From positions 18,333 through 82,332 of the forward strand of contig NZ_SJDL01000024.1 in assembly GCF_004327985.1 (NCBI RefSeq): a stretch of DNA of 64,000 nt. The letters are read 5' to 3'. This stretch comes from Marinobacter halodurans (GTDB taxonomy: Bacteria > Pseudomonadota > Gammaproteobacteria > Pseudomonadales > Oleiphilaceae). A program made the translations under genes and the position numbers. This document shows positions 51,149 through 60,405 of the stretch, piece after piece. Each line of letters opens with the position of its first letter. Positions within the stretch are counted from its first letter, which is position 1. The notes beneath the pieces were generated by a model that did no database searches, was not told the origin of the DNA, and saw nothing but the letters and a program-made list of their open reading frames with translations.

Positions 51149-52324
51149 TCAGCCCGGCCAGTGATGCACCTGCTCGCCGATCAGGCCGTCGCCGGCGATG
51201 TTCACCGGTCCTTCACGCCCTTCCACCATATGACTCAGGCGGTGGTGACCCTCGGTCTTGGCGTCCATGGTGGGGGCATCGATGCCGGCGGAACTGGCGG
51301 CTTCCCGGAAAATGGCCGGCTTGACGATGCCGCGGATGTCAGTCGCCGAGGCTTCGCCCAACTGTCCCCAGCGGGCCAGGCGCGTGGCCAGCCAGTGGGC
51401 CTGGGACAGCCACGGGAAATTGGCGCTGTCCCGGAAGAAGTGCTGGTGCAAACGTGGATGGAACAGGGAGAACGGATGGCCGTCCAATGCCTGGACCTGG
51501 TTCCCCAGGTAACGCTCGTCGGACAGGATGTCCCGCAGGGCCGTGTGATGATCGGGATCGTCCAGCCACTGGCAGGCGCGCAGCAGCACGCGGATCAGCC
51601 GCCGGTGGATTTCCGGATGCTGTTCGGCCCAGTCCTGGCGCATGCCCAGGACTTTCTCGGGGGCGTTCTGCCAGATCTGGTGACCAGCGTGGAGGATGAC
51701 GCCCAGGTCCTGCCATTCCAACAGGCTGTTCCAGGGTTCGCCCACACAACAGCCTTCGATATGGCCGGCGCGGAAGGCGTCCAGCATCTGGATCGGGGAC
51801 ACCGGCACGATCTGGATATGATGACGGGCATCGGGACCGGCGCTGGCGACCCAGTCGCGCAACTGCAAATCGTGGCTGGACCAGGGCGCCACCGACGCCA
51901 ACTGGATCGGTGAACCCCGACGACGGGCGACGTCCACCAGGGCCCGGGCCGACGCCAGTGGATCATTGGGATCGGCGCCGGCGGCCATCAGTTTCGGATA
52001 GAGGGACGTGGATACGGTAATGCCATTGCCGTTCCGACTCAGCACCATGCCGGTGGTGATCGGTGTGCGCGGCCGGTCGGTGGCCAGGGACATGGCCAGC
52101 GGCATGGGGGCGAGCATGTGGGCGCCGTCCAGCAGTCCGAACGACACCTTGTCCCGCAGGGACGCCCAGGAGCCTTCCCGCACCAACTCGACGTCGAGCC
52201 CCTCGCGGAAGAACAGGCCCAGCTCATGGGCGATGATCAGCGGAGCACTGTCGAGCAGCGGTACGAAGCCCAGTCTCAACGTGAAGCCCTTGCGCCGGCG
52301 CAACGGGATGGGATCGGATGCCAT
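51149..52324 (-). CDS. nasS: Nitrate/nitrite sensor NasS
   Basis: 391 residues with the NrtA fold ('[66 protein letters not shown]', 'NGNGITVS', 'GCCVGEPWNSLLEW') but no signal peptide: the protein starts with polar/basic residues, so it stays in the cytoplasm. That is the mark of NasS, which binds NasT and lets it go when nitrate or nitrite is bound. It is 15 bases downstream of nasT. Confidence 0.93.
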   Translation of the reverse strand: MASDPIPLRRRKGFTLRLGFVPLLDSAPLIIAHELGLFFREGLDVELVREGSWASLRDKVSFGLLDGAHMLAPMPLAMSLATDRPRTPITTGMVLSRNGNGITVSTSLYPKLMAAGADPNDPLASARALVDVARRRGSPIQLASVAPWSSHDLQLRDWVASAGPDARHHIQIVPVSPIQMLDAFRAGHIEGCCVGEPWNSLLEWQDLGVILHAGHQIWQNAPEKVLGMRQDWAEQHPEIHRRLIRVLLRACQWLDDPDHHTALRDILSDERYLGNQVQALDGHPFSLFHPRLHQHFFRDSANFPWLSQAHWLATRLARWGQLGEASATDIRGIVKPAIFREAASSAGIDAPTMDAKTEGHHRLSHMVEGREGPVNIAGDGLIGEQVHHWPG

Positions 52325-52339
52325 GGGATCCTTCCTTGA

Positions 52340-52954
52340 TCAGGACGCGCGCTGTAACTTATCGGAATCCTTGCCGAACATCTCGATCACACGCTGGGCG
52401 ATCTGCCCGATGCGCTGACTGTGGTCCATCGCCGCTTTCTGCAGGACCCGGTAGGCTTCCGCTTCGTCGCAGTTCTCGCGCTTCATGATCAGGCCTTTGG
52501 CCCGGTCGATCAGCTTGCGCTCCTCCAACTGGGTGCGCGTTTGCTCCAGCTCGTCACGCAGGGATTGGAACGCTTCGAAACGGGCGACGGCGGTGTCGAT
52601 GATGCCGCGCACGTGCTGTGGCTGGACGCCGTCGACCACATAGGCGCTGACGCCGGCGCGAACCGCCGCCTGGATGGTGTTGCGGTCGCTCTGTTCCTGC
52701 GCGAAGAACACGATCGGGCGGGGCGCGTGGGCATTGAGCGTGCTCATGTTTTCCAGCGTATCCCGGTCCGGCAGGTCCATGTCGATGATGACCATGTCGG
52801 GTTCATCCCGGGCCACGGCCGCCGTCAATCCAACCGCGTTCGGGCGATGGCTGATCACCTCGTGACCTTCCGCCTCAAGGGCTTTTCGGACGACCATCGA
52901 GCGGTCGGCGTCGTTGTCGATCAGCAGGATGCGGAGTGGTTCGAATGCAGTCAT
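52340..52954 (-). CDS. nasT: NasT, ANTAR-domain transcription antiterminator
   Basis: 204 residues. An N-terminal receiver-like domain ('RILLIDNDADRSMVVRKALEAEGHEVISHRP', 'MVIIDMDLPDRDTLENM'), a coiled coil ('FQSLRDELEQTRTQLEERKLI') and the C-terminal ANTAR domain ('DRAKGLIMKRENCDEAEAYRVLQKAAMDHSQRIGQIAQRVIEMF'). ANTAR binds paired hairpins in leader RNA and prevents termination. Three such leaders lie in this cluster. ATG 52954 (MTAFEPL) with GAGGACC upstream is the start; an earlier in-frame codon adds 37 residues with no family match. Confidence 0.95.
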   Translation of the reverse strand: MTAFEPLRILLIDNDADRSMVVRKALEAEGHEVISHRPNAVGLTAAVARDEPDMVIIDMDLPDRDTLENMSTLNAHAPRPIVFFAQEQSDRNTIQAAVRAGVSAYVVDGVQPQHVRGIIDTAVARFEAFQSLRDELEQTRTQLEERKLIDRAKGLIMKRENCDEAEAYRVLQKAAMDHSQRIGQIAQRVIEMFGKDSDKLQRAS

Positions 52955-53178
52955 GGCATGGTCCTCGTTAATCTGATTATCGCCGAAGCAAAAACCTGAC
53001 CACTGCTTGCCTGTATTTTTTAAAAGATTGAATTGTCGAGATAAATTGATAGTTGAGAAAGTCATTCGGTGGTTCGAAGGGGCGTCTCAGTCGCCCAGCG
53101 GTGGTTCAAAATCAGGTGCTTTGCACTGTTTTGGGTGTGATCGGGGGCCTGAAAGCCGCATTCTCCGGCTTTTTGGGC

Positions 53179-53194
53179 TGGCCCTTATATTGCT
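53179..53194 (+). promoter_or_regulatory. Sigma-54-type promoter of nasA
   Basis: TGGCCCT-TATA-TTGCT gives GG-N10-GC and a perfect -12 TTGCT. The start would be near 53205, leaving a leader of about 170 bases that contains the ANTAR hairpins. Upstream, TGCACT-N5-GGGTGT (53122-53138) resembles an NtrC site. The other half of the spacer (52955-53120) serves nasT and shows no clear promoter. Confidence 0.7.
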
Positions 53195-53278
53195 TCTTAC
53201 CCTCGGGTGAAGTGCAAACGATCCTCTGGGGTCCGCCACTTCCTCTCTATATATTGACGTCTGGCGACGATTGAGCCT

Positions 53279-53346
53279 GGCAATGACGCCCGGGAGACGG
53301 TGCGACAGTGGAAACGCTGTGGTGTGGTCTCCCGGGCTTTTTTTTT
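53279..53346 (+). promoter_or_regulatory. NasT (ANTAR)-type antitermination leader of nasA
   Basis: Hairpin P2 GGC-AATGAC-GCC (53279-53290), loop with A1 and G4; terminator arms CCCGGGAGAC (53289-53298) and GTCTCCCGGG (53327-53336), perfect over ten pairs, followed by C and nine T (53338-53346). An inner stem CAGTG-GAAA-CGCTG is enclosed. P2 overlaps the left terminator arm by two bases. Upstream GGC..GCC (53263-53277) may be P1. The start codon is 30 bases downstream. Confidence 0.82.
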
Positions 53347-53375
53347 GGATTTTTGACCGGGAGTGAGAAACGCCC

Positions 53376-56024
53376 GTGAACGACAAGGCGCAAGCAACCT
53401 GCACGACCTGTCCCTATTGTGGCGTGGGCTGCGGTGTCGCGGTGACGGCCGGCGAGCCGGTACAGGGCGACACGACCCACCCGGCCAACTATGGGCGGCT
53501 GTGCGTGAAGGGATCGAGTCTCCACGAAACCCTGGGTGACAACGGGCGTCTGTTACACCCCCGGGTTCGCGGCCGGCGCACGGACTGGTCGCACGCCGTG
53601 CAGTCGGTGGCGGGGGTCATTCGCGAGGCGGTGGCGCAGCACGGTCCCGGTTCGGTGGGGTTCTACCTGTCCGGGCAGCTGCTGACTGAGGATTACTACG
53701 CCGCCAACAAGCTGGCGAAAGGGTTTATCGGCACGCCCCACGTCGACACCAACTCCCGGTTGTGTATGTCCTCCGCCGTGGCCGCCCACAAGCGGGCGTT
53801 CGGGGCCGATGTGGTACCCGGCTGTTATGACGATCTGGACATGGCCGATCTGCTGGTGCTGGTGGGCAGCAACGCCGCCTGGAACCATCCGATCCTGTTC
53901 CAGCGGATGCAGGCCGCGGCCCGCGACGGTCGCCGGGTGGTGGTGATCGATCCGCGACAGACGGCCACCAGCGATTTGGCCGACCTGCATCTGAGCCTGC
54001 GGCCGGGCAGCGATGCCGCCCTGTTCAATGGTCTGCTCACCTGGCTGGTGGACAGGCAGGTGGTCGATCGGGATTACATCTCGGCCTCTTGTGATGGATT
54101 CGACGACGCCCTCGCCGCCGCCCGTCACTCGGCGCCGGATGTCGACGCGGTTGCCGATGCCTGCGACTTGCCGGTGGACGATGTGGCCCGTTTCTTCAAC
54201 TGGTTTGCGGACACACCCCGCACCGTCACTGTGTTCTCCCAGGGTGTGAATCAGTCCAGTTCCGGCACCGACAAGGGCAACGCCATCATCAACTGCCACC
54301 TGGCCACCGGCCGGGTCGGCAAGCCCGGCGCTTCGCCCTTCTCCATTACCGGCCAGCCCAACGCCATGGGCGGGCGCGAAGTCGGTGGCCTGGCCAACAC
54401 GCTGGCGGCCCATATGGACTACCAGAACGACGCGGATCGCGATCGGGTACAGCGTTTCTGGCGCTCGCCCGGCCTGGCCGCTGGTCCCGGATACAAGGCC
54501 GTGGACCTGTTCGACGCGGTGCATCGCGGTGAAATCAAGGTCCTGTGGATCATGGCCACCAACCCGGCGGTGAGTCTGCCGAACAACGCCCGGGTGCGGG
54601 AAGCGCTGGCGCGTTGTCCCACCGTCGTCGTCTCGGACTGCGTCGCCGAGACGGACACCACGGCCTACGCCGACATCCTGCTGCCGGCGATGGGCTGGGG
54701 CGAAAAGGACGGCACCGTGACCAATTCCGAACGGCGTATTTCCCGCCAGCGGGCCTTCCTGCCGCCCACAGGCGAGGCCCGGCCGGACTGGTGGATCATC
54801 AGTGAAGTGGCCCGCGAGCTAGGCTACGGCGATGCCTTCAGCTACACCGCGCCGGTCGATGTGTTTCGCGAGCATGCCGCGCTGTCGGCGTTTGAGAACG
54901 ACGGGCGCCCGTTCGACCTGGCTGGCTTCAAGCATGTGGATTCCGAGAGCTACGATGCGCTGGCGCCGATCCAATGGCCCGTCAATCAACGGTATCCGCA
55001 AGGCCGATCCCGGCTCTTCGACGATGGCTGCTTCGCCACCCCAAGCGGTCGTGCTCAATTCGTTGCCATTACCCCGGATCAGCCTGTGCAACAGCCGGAT
55101 CGCGACTTCCCAATGGTGGTTAATAGCGGTCGGATCCGCGATCAGTGGCACACCATGACCCGGACCGGGCGCGCGGCGCGGCTTTGGCAGCACCGGGCGG
55201 AGCCGTTCATCGATGTGCACCCGGAGGATCTGGAACGACTTGGCCTCAAGGCGGGTCAACTGGGTCGTTTGGAGGGGCCCCGGGGCGCGTTTGTCGGTCG
55301 CCTGCAGGCGGTGGCGGAGCAGCGCCCCGGTGAGGTGTTCGTTCCCATCCATTGGAACCGGCTATACGCCGGCCAGGCCCTGGCCTCGGACCTGATGGCG
55401 GCGGTGGTGGATCCGGTATCCGGCCAGCCGGAGTCCAAGCACGGCGTGGCACGACTGAGCGCGGCGCCGGTGCGCTGGCAGGCCCGTTTGTTGTGTCGGC
55501 CCGGACACACTGGCGTGTGGCGGGCGGAGCACTGGTCGCGGGTGCCGCTGGACGGCTGTGAGAGCTGGTGGCTGGCCGGCGAGGACAAGGCCAACTGGCC
55601 CGGTTGGGCTTCACGCTGGCTGGGCGGTCAGCCGCAGGTGGAAATGCTCGACGCCGGTGCGGACCGCTATCGCGCCGCGCGTTTTCATCAGGGGCAGTTG
55701 CTGGGGGTGTTGATGGCCGAACCGGCGGGCAGTTCGTTCCCGGATCTGGGCTGGCTGGCGACCTGTTTTGAACGGGATGACCTGACCGCGTCTGATCGAA
55801 GGGCGATCCTGGCGGGGCGGGATGCCGACCTGCCGGACACCGGACCGGTGATCTGCAGCTGTTTCCAGGTCGGACAGAAGCAGATCGAGGCCGCCATTGA
55901 GGGCGGAGCGGATTCCCCGGAAGCCCTGGGACGGCAACTGAAATGCGGCACCAACTGCGGCTCCTGCATGCCGGAGCTGCGCAAGCTGATCGAAACCACT
56001 CAGATCGCGGCGGACGCGGAGTAA
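53376..56024 (+). CDS. nasA: Assimilatory nitrate reductase catalytic subunit NasA
   Basis: 882 residues. N-terminal [4Fe-4S] motif C12PYC15GVGC19 with C43 (GRLCVKG), the molybdopterin-guanine-dinucleotide oxidoreductase body ('YLSGQLLTEDYYAANKLAKGFIGTPHVDTNSRLCMSSAV', 'VFSQGVNQSSSGTDKGNAIINCHLATGRVGKPGASPFSITGQPNAMGGREVG'), and a C-terminal BFD-type [2Fe-2S] domain ('ICSCFQVGQKQIEAAIE', 'LKCGTNCGSCMPEL', about 826-868). Reduces nitrate to nitrite in the cytoplasm. No Tat signal, as expected for an assimilatory enzyme. GTG start at 53376; no ATG is available nearby. Nitrite passes to NirBD. Confidence 0.96.
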   Translation: MNDKAQATCTTCPYCGVGCGVAVTAGEPVQGDTTHPANYGRLCVKGSSLHETLGDNGRLLHPRVRGRRTDWSHAVQSVAGVIREAVAQHGPGSVGFYLSGQLLTEDYYAANKLAKGFIGTPHVDTNSRLCMSSAVAAHKRAFGADVVPGCYDDLDMADLLVLVGSNAAWNHPILFQRMQAAARDGRRVVVIDPRQTATSDLADLHLSLRPGSDAALFNGLLTWLVDRQVVDRDYISASCDGFDDALAAARHSAPDVDAVADACDLPVDDVARFFNWFADTPRTVTVFSQGVNQSSSGTDKGNAIINCHLATGRVGKPGASPFSITGQPNAMGGREVGGLANTLAAHMDYQNDADRDRVQRFWRSPGLAAGPGYKAVDLFDAVHRGEIKVLWIMATNPAVSLPNNARVREALARCPTVVVSDCVAETDTTAYADILLPAMGWGEKDGTVTNSERRISRQRAFLPPTGEARPDWWIISEVARELGYGDAFSYTAPVDVFREHAALSAFENDGRPFDLAGFKHVDSESYDALAPIQWPVNQRYPQGRSRLFDDGCFATPSGRAQFVAITPDQPVQQPDRDFPMVVNSGRIRDQWHTMTRTGRAARLWQHRAEPFIDVHPEDLERLGLKAGQLGRLEGPRGAFVGRLQAVAEQRPGEVFVPIHWNRLYAGQALASDLMAAVVDPVSGQPESKHGVARLSAAPVRWQARLLCRPGHTGVWRAEHWSRVPLDGCESWWLAGEDKANWPGWASRWLGGQPQVEMLDAGADRYRAARFHQGQLLGVLMAEPAGSSFPDLGWLATCFERDDLTASDRRAILAGRDADLPDTGPVICSCFQVGQKQIEAAIEGGADSPEALGRQLKCGTNCGSCMPELRKLIETTQIAADAE

Positions 56025-56031
56025 TCGGCTG

Positions 56032-56730
56032 TCAGCGGCTGTGGCGCATCATGGAAACCGGAACCCGGTAGCGCGCCCCGCGCCAGCGCCCGGTGCCCTG
56101 CACCGTGCAGGTTCGCCGGTTCACCCGGATAATCCGGCCTTCTCGCTGGCGGGGCGCGTGGCCAAACTGGACGGTATCGCCGACGGCGAACCGGGCCATC
56201 TGATCCCGTACATCGACCAACGCCATGATCGACTGGGGCAGTTCGATGCCCTGCTGTCGGCTCTTCTCCAACAGGAACGCCCTGACCGCCGCTGCTCCGG
56301 CGCTGGCGTGCAGCTCATCGAGAATCCGGTAAAACGCCGCGTTATGCACCGAACCGTGGAGGCGTTCGCCACTGACGTTCTGTAACAGGTGGGCGAATTC
56401 GTGGCAGCAGGTGTGCGCCAACAGGTTGCAGGTGGACACCTCGCCATCGAAGTAGTCCCGACCCTGGATTTCCCGCGTCGACAACCAGCCCTGGCTGGAG
56501 GCCCCGCCAAACTTGGCCATGACCATCTGGCGGCCGTAGGTGATGGTGTGCCGACGGCTGTGCGGATCGAACTTGTGGTAGGTCGCCTGACCGCTACCGG
56601 CACGGCACTTCAGCTCGCTGCCCGGGTTGCGGTTCTGCACCCACTCGCGGGCCGGACCCCAGAGGATGGCTTCGGTGGCCGCTCCCATCAGGAGGGCGAT
56701 GCGGTGAGCGGTGTCAGGGGTAATGGGCAT
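56032..56730 (-). CDS. HExxH (SprT-like) zinc protease-like protein
   Basis: 232 residues. A zinc-protease motif HEFAH at 110-114 ('HTCCHEFAHLLQNVSGERLHGSVHNAAFYRILDEL') with a downstream HGxxF-type His, in the style of SprT and related minigluzincins. The C-terminal 50 residues ('FAVGDTVQFGHAPRQREGRIIRVNRRTCTVQGTGRWRGARYRVP') look like a small SH3/KOW barrel. No signal peptide. ATG 56730 with GGAG upstream is chosen; the frame is open for 67 more residues without family character. Role unknown. Convergent with nasA (seven bases between stops). Confidence 0.72.
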   Translation of the reverse strand: MPITPDTAHRIALLMGAATEAILWGPAREWVQNRNPGSELKCRAGSGQATYHKFDPHSRRHTITYGRQMVMAKFGGASSQGWLSTREIQGRDYFDGEVSTCNLLAHTCCHEFAHLLQNVSGERLHGSVHNAAFYRILDELHASAGAAAVRAFLLEKSRQQGIELPQSIMALVDVRDQMARFAVGDTVQFGHAPRQREGRIIRVNRRTCTVQGTGRWRGARYRVPVSMMRHSR

Positions 56731-57016
56731 GGCTCCGGAAGAACAGGCTAACGATCGCCTGCATGATGGCCCGAGCTGCAAGCCCCTGCAAGCCCGGAGC
56801 TTGCCCATTTCTGCAGCAGGAATGGCCAAGGATCCGATTTGTACCGGTCTGGCGCGCAAGCTAGCTTTATAGCCATCCCCTGCATTCTGACCGGCGGCGC
56901 TCCTGACGGCCCCGTCGATCATCGGTAGCACGACAATACGACTCCCACGGCAACGGCAAACTGATCTGTGCGATGGATAGTAATGTCAGGGCCGTCCGGG
57001 ATTGAGGAGAGAGAGT

Positions 57017-57478
57017 ATGGCGATCCGTTTCGAACTGAATGGCAAGGAAGTGTCGGCCGATGTGGAGCCGGACACCCCGTTGCTCTGGGTCTTGCGGGAC
57101 CATTTTTGGTTGACAGGTACCAAGTTCGGCTGCGGCATAGCCCAGTGCGGGGCCTGTACGGTGCACCTGAACGGCCTGACCCGCCGGTCCTGCATCACCC
57201 CCATTTCCCGGGTCGAGGGCGGCACGGTCACCACCATCGAGGGCATCTCCGGTGAGGAGGCCCGGGCCATCCAGGATGCCTGGGTGGCGCTGGATGTACC
57301 CCAGTGCGGCTTCTGCCAGTCCGGCCAGGTGATGTCGGCCACCGCGCTGCTGCGGGAGATCCCCAAACCGACGGACGAGAACATCGATCAGGCCATGGCC
57401 GGCAACATCTGCCGCTGCGCCACCTACGTGCGGATCCGCAAGGCCATTCACCGGGCATCGGATTCACTGGAGGGCTGA
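57017..57478 (+). CDS. iorA: Isoquinoline 1-oxidoreductase-type small subunit (two [2Fe-2S])
   Basis: 153 residues. Plant-type ferredoxin cluster '[20 protein letters not shown]' and the second helical cluster '[16 protein letters not shown]' with '[16 protein letters not shown]', the standard small subunit of xanthine-oxidase-family enzymes of the IorA type. ATG 57017 after GAGGAGAGAGAGT. First gene of iorA-iorB-cytochrome, four-base spacing to iorB. The 286-base spacer upstream, shared with the divergent protease-like gene, shows no clear promoter. Confidence 0.92.
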   Translation: MAIRFELNGKEVSADVEPDTPLLWVLRDHFWLTGTKFGCGIAQCGACTVHLNGLTRRSCITPISRVEGGTVTTIEGISGEEARAIQDAWVALDVPQCGFCQSGQVMSATALLREIPKPTDENIDQAMAGNICRCATYVRIRKAIHRASDSLEG

Positions 57479-57481
57479 GCC

Positions 57482-59674
57482 ATGACACGTCAATCGGACA
57501 CGACAGCCACCGGCGGCCTGACCCGTCGTGGTTTCCTCAAGGGCGCGGTCGCGTCCGCCGCCAGTCTGGTCATCGGTGTTCAGCTGCCCGGTAAGGCATG
57601 GGCCGAGGACGGGGTGGCGCCGGCCGCCAGTGCCTTCGCACCCAACGCCTTCGTGCGGATCGATCCGGACAGCATCGTTACCGTCATCGTCAAGCACATC
57701 GAATTCGGCCAGGGACCGGTGACGGGCCTGTCCACCCTGGTGGCGGAAGAACTGGACGCCGACTGGCTGCAGATGCGCGCCGAGCTGGCGCCAGCCGACG
57801 CCTCCAAATACTCCAATAAACTGTTTGGCCTGCAGGGCACCGGGGGTTCCACTGCCATGGCCAGCTCCTACGAGCCCATGCGCAAGGCCGGTGCGGCAGC
57901 TCGAGCAGTGCTGGTTCAGGCCGCAGCGGATCGGTGGGGCGTTGACCCCAGGGAGATTACCATCACACGGGGCACCCTGACCGATGCAGCTGGCGCCCAC
58001 AAAGCCTCGTTCGGCGACCTGGTTGCGGATGCTTCGAAACTCGAGGTCCCAAGCGATCCCCAACTGAAATCCCCGGACGATTTCCACCTGATTGGTACTC
58101 AGGTCGGCAAGCTGGATACTCCGGAAAAAAGTAATGGCAAGCAGATCTTCACGCTGGACCATTATCCGGACGACATGGTTGTTGCCACGATCCTGCACCC
58201 GCCGCAGTTCGGTGCCACGGTAAAATCCGTTGATGACAGTGCAACCCGTGCCGTCAAAGGCGTCATCGGTGTGAAGACCGTTCCGGCCGGGGTGGCCGTG
58301 TACGCGGAGAACACCCACGCGGCCCTGAAGGGCCGAAAGGCGCTCAAGGTTGACTGGGACAGCAGTGGTGCCGAAACCCGGTCGAGCCAGCAGATGGAGC
58401 GGGACTACAGCAAGGCCACGAAAAAGCCCGGGCTGGATGCCCGTAACGACGGTGACGTGGAGAAGGCGCTCAATTCTGCCGATACAGTGCTTGAGGCCGA
58501 GTATTTCTTCCCGTTCCTGGCTCACGCGCCGATGGAAACGCTCGATGCGGTCATCCAGTTCAAGGGTGGCCAGGTCACTGCCCGGATGGGGTCGCAGATC
58601 CAGACCGTCGACCGTGGCGCGATCGCCCAGGTCTTCGGTGTCGATCAAGGCAAGGTCATGCTGTATACGGAGTACGCCGGCGGCAGCTTTGGTCGCCGAG
58701 CCCAACCCGGCGGCGAGTTCGCAACGGAAGCCGCCCAGGTGGCCAAGGCACTGGGAAGTGATCGGCCGGTCAAGCTGATGTGGACGCGTGAGAATGACAT
58801 TCAGGGCGGTCGTTATCGTCCGCTGGCGCTGTATCGTGTTCGGGGCGCCCTCGACAAGGATGGCAAAGTGGTGGCCTGGGACCAGCAGATTGCCGTGCAG
58901 TCGTTCATGAAGGGCACCGCCTTTGAGAGCGCCATGGTGAAAGACGGCATTGATTCGACCGCCGTCGGGGGCTCCGCGGAACTGCCCTACGCCATCCCCA
59001 ACCTGCGCGTCGGCCAGCACCTGATGGAGAACGGCGTTCCCACGCTCTGGTGGCGATCGGTTGAACACACGCACAATGCGTATGTGAACGAAACCTTCCT
59101 GGACGAGCTGTTCGAGCGCGCCGGAACCGACCCGGTGGAAGGACGACTGGCCCTGCTCGGCAATGAGCATCCCCGCCACAGCGGTGTCCTGAAAAAGGTC
59201 GCCGAGATGGCGAAAGAGGCCGGTGATGTGCCTGAGGGCCGCCAGCGCGGGGTTGCCGTGCACAAGAGCTTCGGCAGCTACGTGGCAGAAATCGCCGAAG
59301 TCTCCGAAGGCGCCGGCGGTGAACCCAGGGTACATCGCATGTGGTGCGCCGTGGATTGCGGTGTTCCCGTTAATCCGGATGTGATCCGGGCCCAGATGGA
59401 GGGCGGTATGGGCTATGGCATCGGTGCCGTGCTCTACGACGCCATCTCCCTGAGCGACGGCGGCTATGTGGAGCAATCGAACTTCGATCGCTACCGCGCA
59501 ATACGCATCCACGAAATGCCCGACATTGAAGTCGAGGTGATCCGGTCCACCGAACCGCCGACCGGCGTGGGGGAGCCGGGGACGCCGCCGTCCGGTCCGG
59601 CCATTGCCAACGCCTGGCGGCGCCTGACTGGAAAATCCGTCCACCGGCTGCCGCTGGTTCCGATCACCGCGTAA
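57482..59674 (+). CDS. iorB: Isoquinoline 1-oxidoreductase-type molybdopterin subunit
   Basis: 730 residues. Twin-arginine signal 'TRRGFLKGA' (R15-R16) and a hydrophobic stretch, so it is folded with its molybdenum cofactor and exported with IorA. Molybdopterin-binding region: 'KHIEFGQGPVTGLSTLVAEELDADW', 'GTGGSTAMASSYEPMRKAGAAAR', 'AEYFFPFLAHAPMETLDAV', 'YAGGSFGRRAQPGGEFATEA' and near the end 'PTGVGEPGTPPSGPAIANA' with the catalytic-Glu GVGEP. Oxidises an aldehyde or N-heterocycle; substrate not known. Confidence 0.93.
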   Translation: MTRQSDTTATGGLTRRGFLKGAVASAASLVIGVQLPGKAWAEDGVAPAASAFAPNAFVRIDPDSIVTVIVKHIEFGQGPVTGLSTLVAEELDADWLQMRAELAPADASKYSNKLFGLQGTGGSTAMASSYEPMRKAGAAARAVLVQAAADRWGVDPREITITRGTLTDAAGAHKASFGDLVADASKLEVPSDPQLKSPDDFHLIGTQVGKLDTPEKSNGKQIFTLDHYPDDMVVATILHPPQFGATVKSVDDSATRAVKGVIGVKTVPAGVAVYAENTHAALKGRKALKVDWDSSGAETRSSQQMERDYSKATKKPGLDARNDGDVEKALNSADTVLEAEYFFPFLAHAPMETLDAVIQFKGGQVTARMGSQIQTVDRGAIAQVFGVDQGKVMLYTEYAGGSFGRRAQPGGEFATEAAQVAKALGSDRPVKLMWTRENDIQGGRYRPLALYRVRGALDKDGKVVAWDQQIAVQSFMKGTAFESAMVKDGIDSTAVGGSAELPYAIPNLRVGQHLMENGVPTLWWRSVEHTHNAYVNETFLDELFERAGTDPVEGRLALLGNEHPRHSGVLKKVAEMAKEAGDVPEGRQRGVAVHKSFGSYVAEIAEVSEGAGGEPRVHRMWCAVDCGVPVNPDVIRAQMEGGMGYGIGAVLYDAISLSDGGYVEQSNFDRYRAIRIHEMPDIEVEVIRSTEPPTGVGEPGTPPSGPAIANAWRRLTGKSVHRLPLVPITA

Positions 59675-59686
59675 GGAGACAACACC

Positions 59687-60325
59687 GTGAATCGTATCGT
59701 GATTGCCATTGGCTGCGCCGCGCTGGTGTCGCTGGGTCTCTGCCTGAAGATCGGCACCGCCATCGCCGCGGACAGCGAGGCCGCCAAGGCCCAGACCCTC
59801 CAATCCCCGGAAGACTTCGCCAACATCCGCGACGAGTCCAAGCGCTCCGTCGCGATGTTCAACGAAATGGGCAAGGTGCTCACCCACCCCCGTTGCGTGT
59901 CCTGCCACCCCCGCGGGGACAGCCCATTGCAGGGCATGGACCTGCACAAGCACGAACCGCCCATCGTCCGTGGCGCTGGCGGCATGGGCGCCCCGGGCAT
60001 GCGCTGCTCCACCTGCCACGATGACGACAATGTCGCCTTCAGCACCGAAGAAGGCTCCATCCCGGGCCACCCCGGCTGGCGACTGGCGCCCAAATCCATG
60101 GCCTGGGAAGGCAAGAGCCTGGGCGAAATCTGCCGTCAGCTTAAGGACCAGGACCGCAGCCACATGACCCTGGAAGAACTGCAAAAGCACAACGCCACCG
60201 ACGGCCTGGTCGGCTGGGGCTGGCACCCGGGCGAAGGGCGGATACCCGTGTCCGGGACGCAGGAGATTTTTGGGGAGTTGACCCAGGCCTGGATTGATAC
60301 GGGGGCGGTTTGTCCTGAGGGGTAA
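59687..60325 (+). CDS. Exported dihaem c-type cytochrome of the Ior-type enzyme
   Basis: 212 residues. Signal peptide (ends GTAIA), haem motifs C70VSCH74 and C107STCH111, and the downstream 'MTLEELQKHNATDGLVGWGWHPGEGRIPVSGTQEIFGELTQAWIDTGAVCPEG'. It probably takes electrons from IorAB into the respiratory chain. GTG 59687 with TAAGGAG eight bases before. Third gene of the operon, 12 bases after iorB. Confidence 0.88.
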   Translation: MNRIVIAIGCAALVSLGLCLKIGTAIAADSEAAKAQTLQSPEDFANIRDESKRSVAMFNEMGKVLTHPRCVSCHPRGDSPLQGMDLHKHEPPIVRGAGGMGAPGMRCSTCHDDDNVAFSTEEGSIPGHPGWRLAPKSMAWEGKSLGEICRQLKDQDRSHMTLEELQKHNATDGLVGWGWHPGEGRIPVSGTQEIFGELTQAWIDTGAVCPEG

Positions 60326-60405
60326 ATTGTTTGGATGCTCTCAGCAGGCGGCCGGAGAGAGGGGCGTTCGAAAAACGTTATTTAAGGCGGGGCCCTTCTT
60401 GATAG

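Noticed and set aside
57464..60226. A 920-codon open frame on the reverse strand across the ior operon
   Set aside because: It lies antisense to iorB and the cytochrome gene, its translation is low in family character (runs of Gly/His/Gln/Arg), and the forward frames have clear cofactor motifs. High GC makes long antisense frames common.
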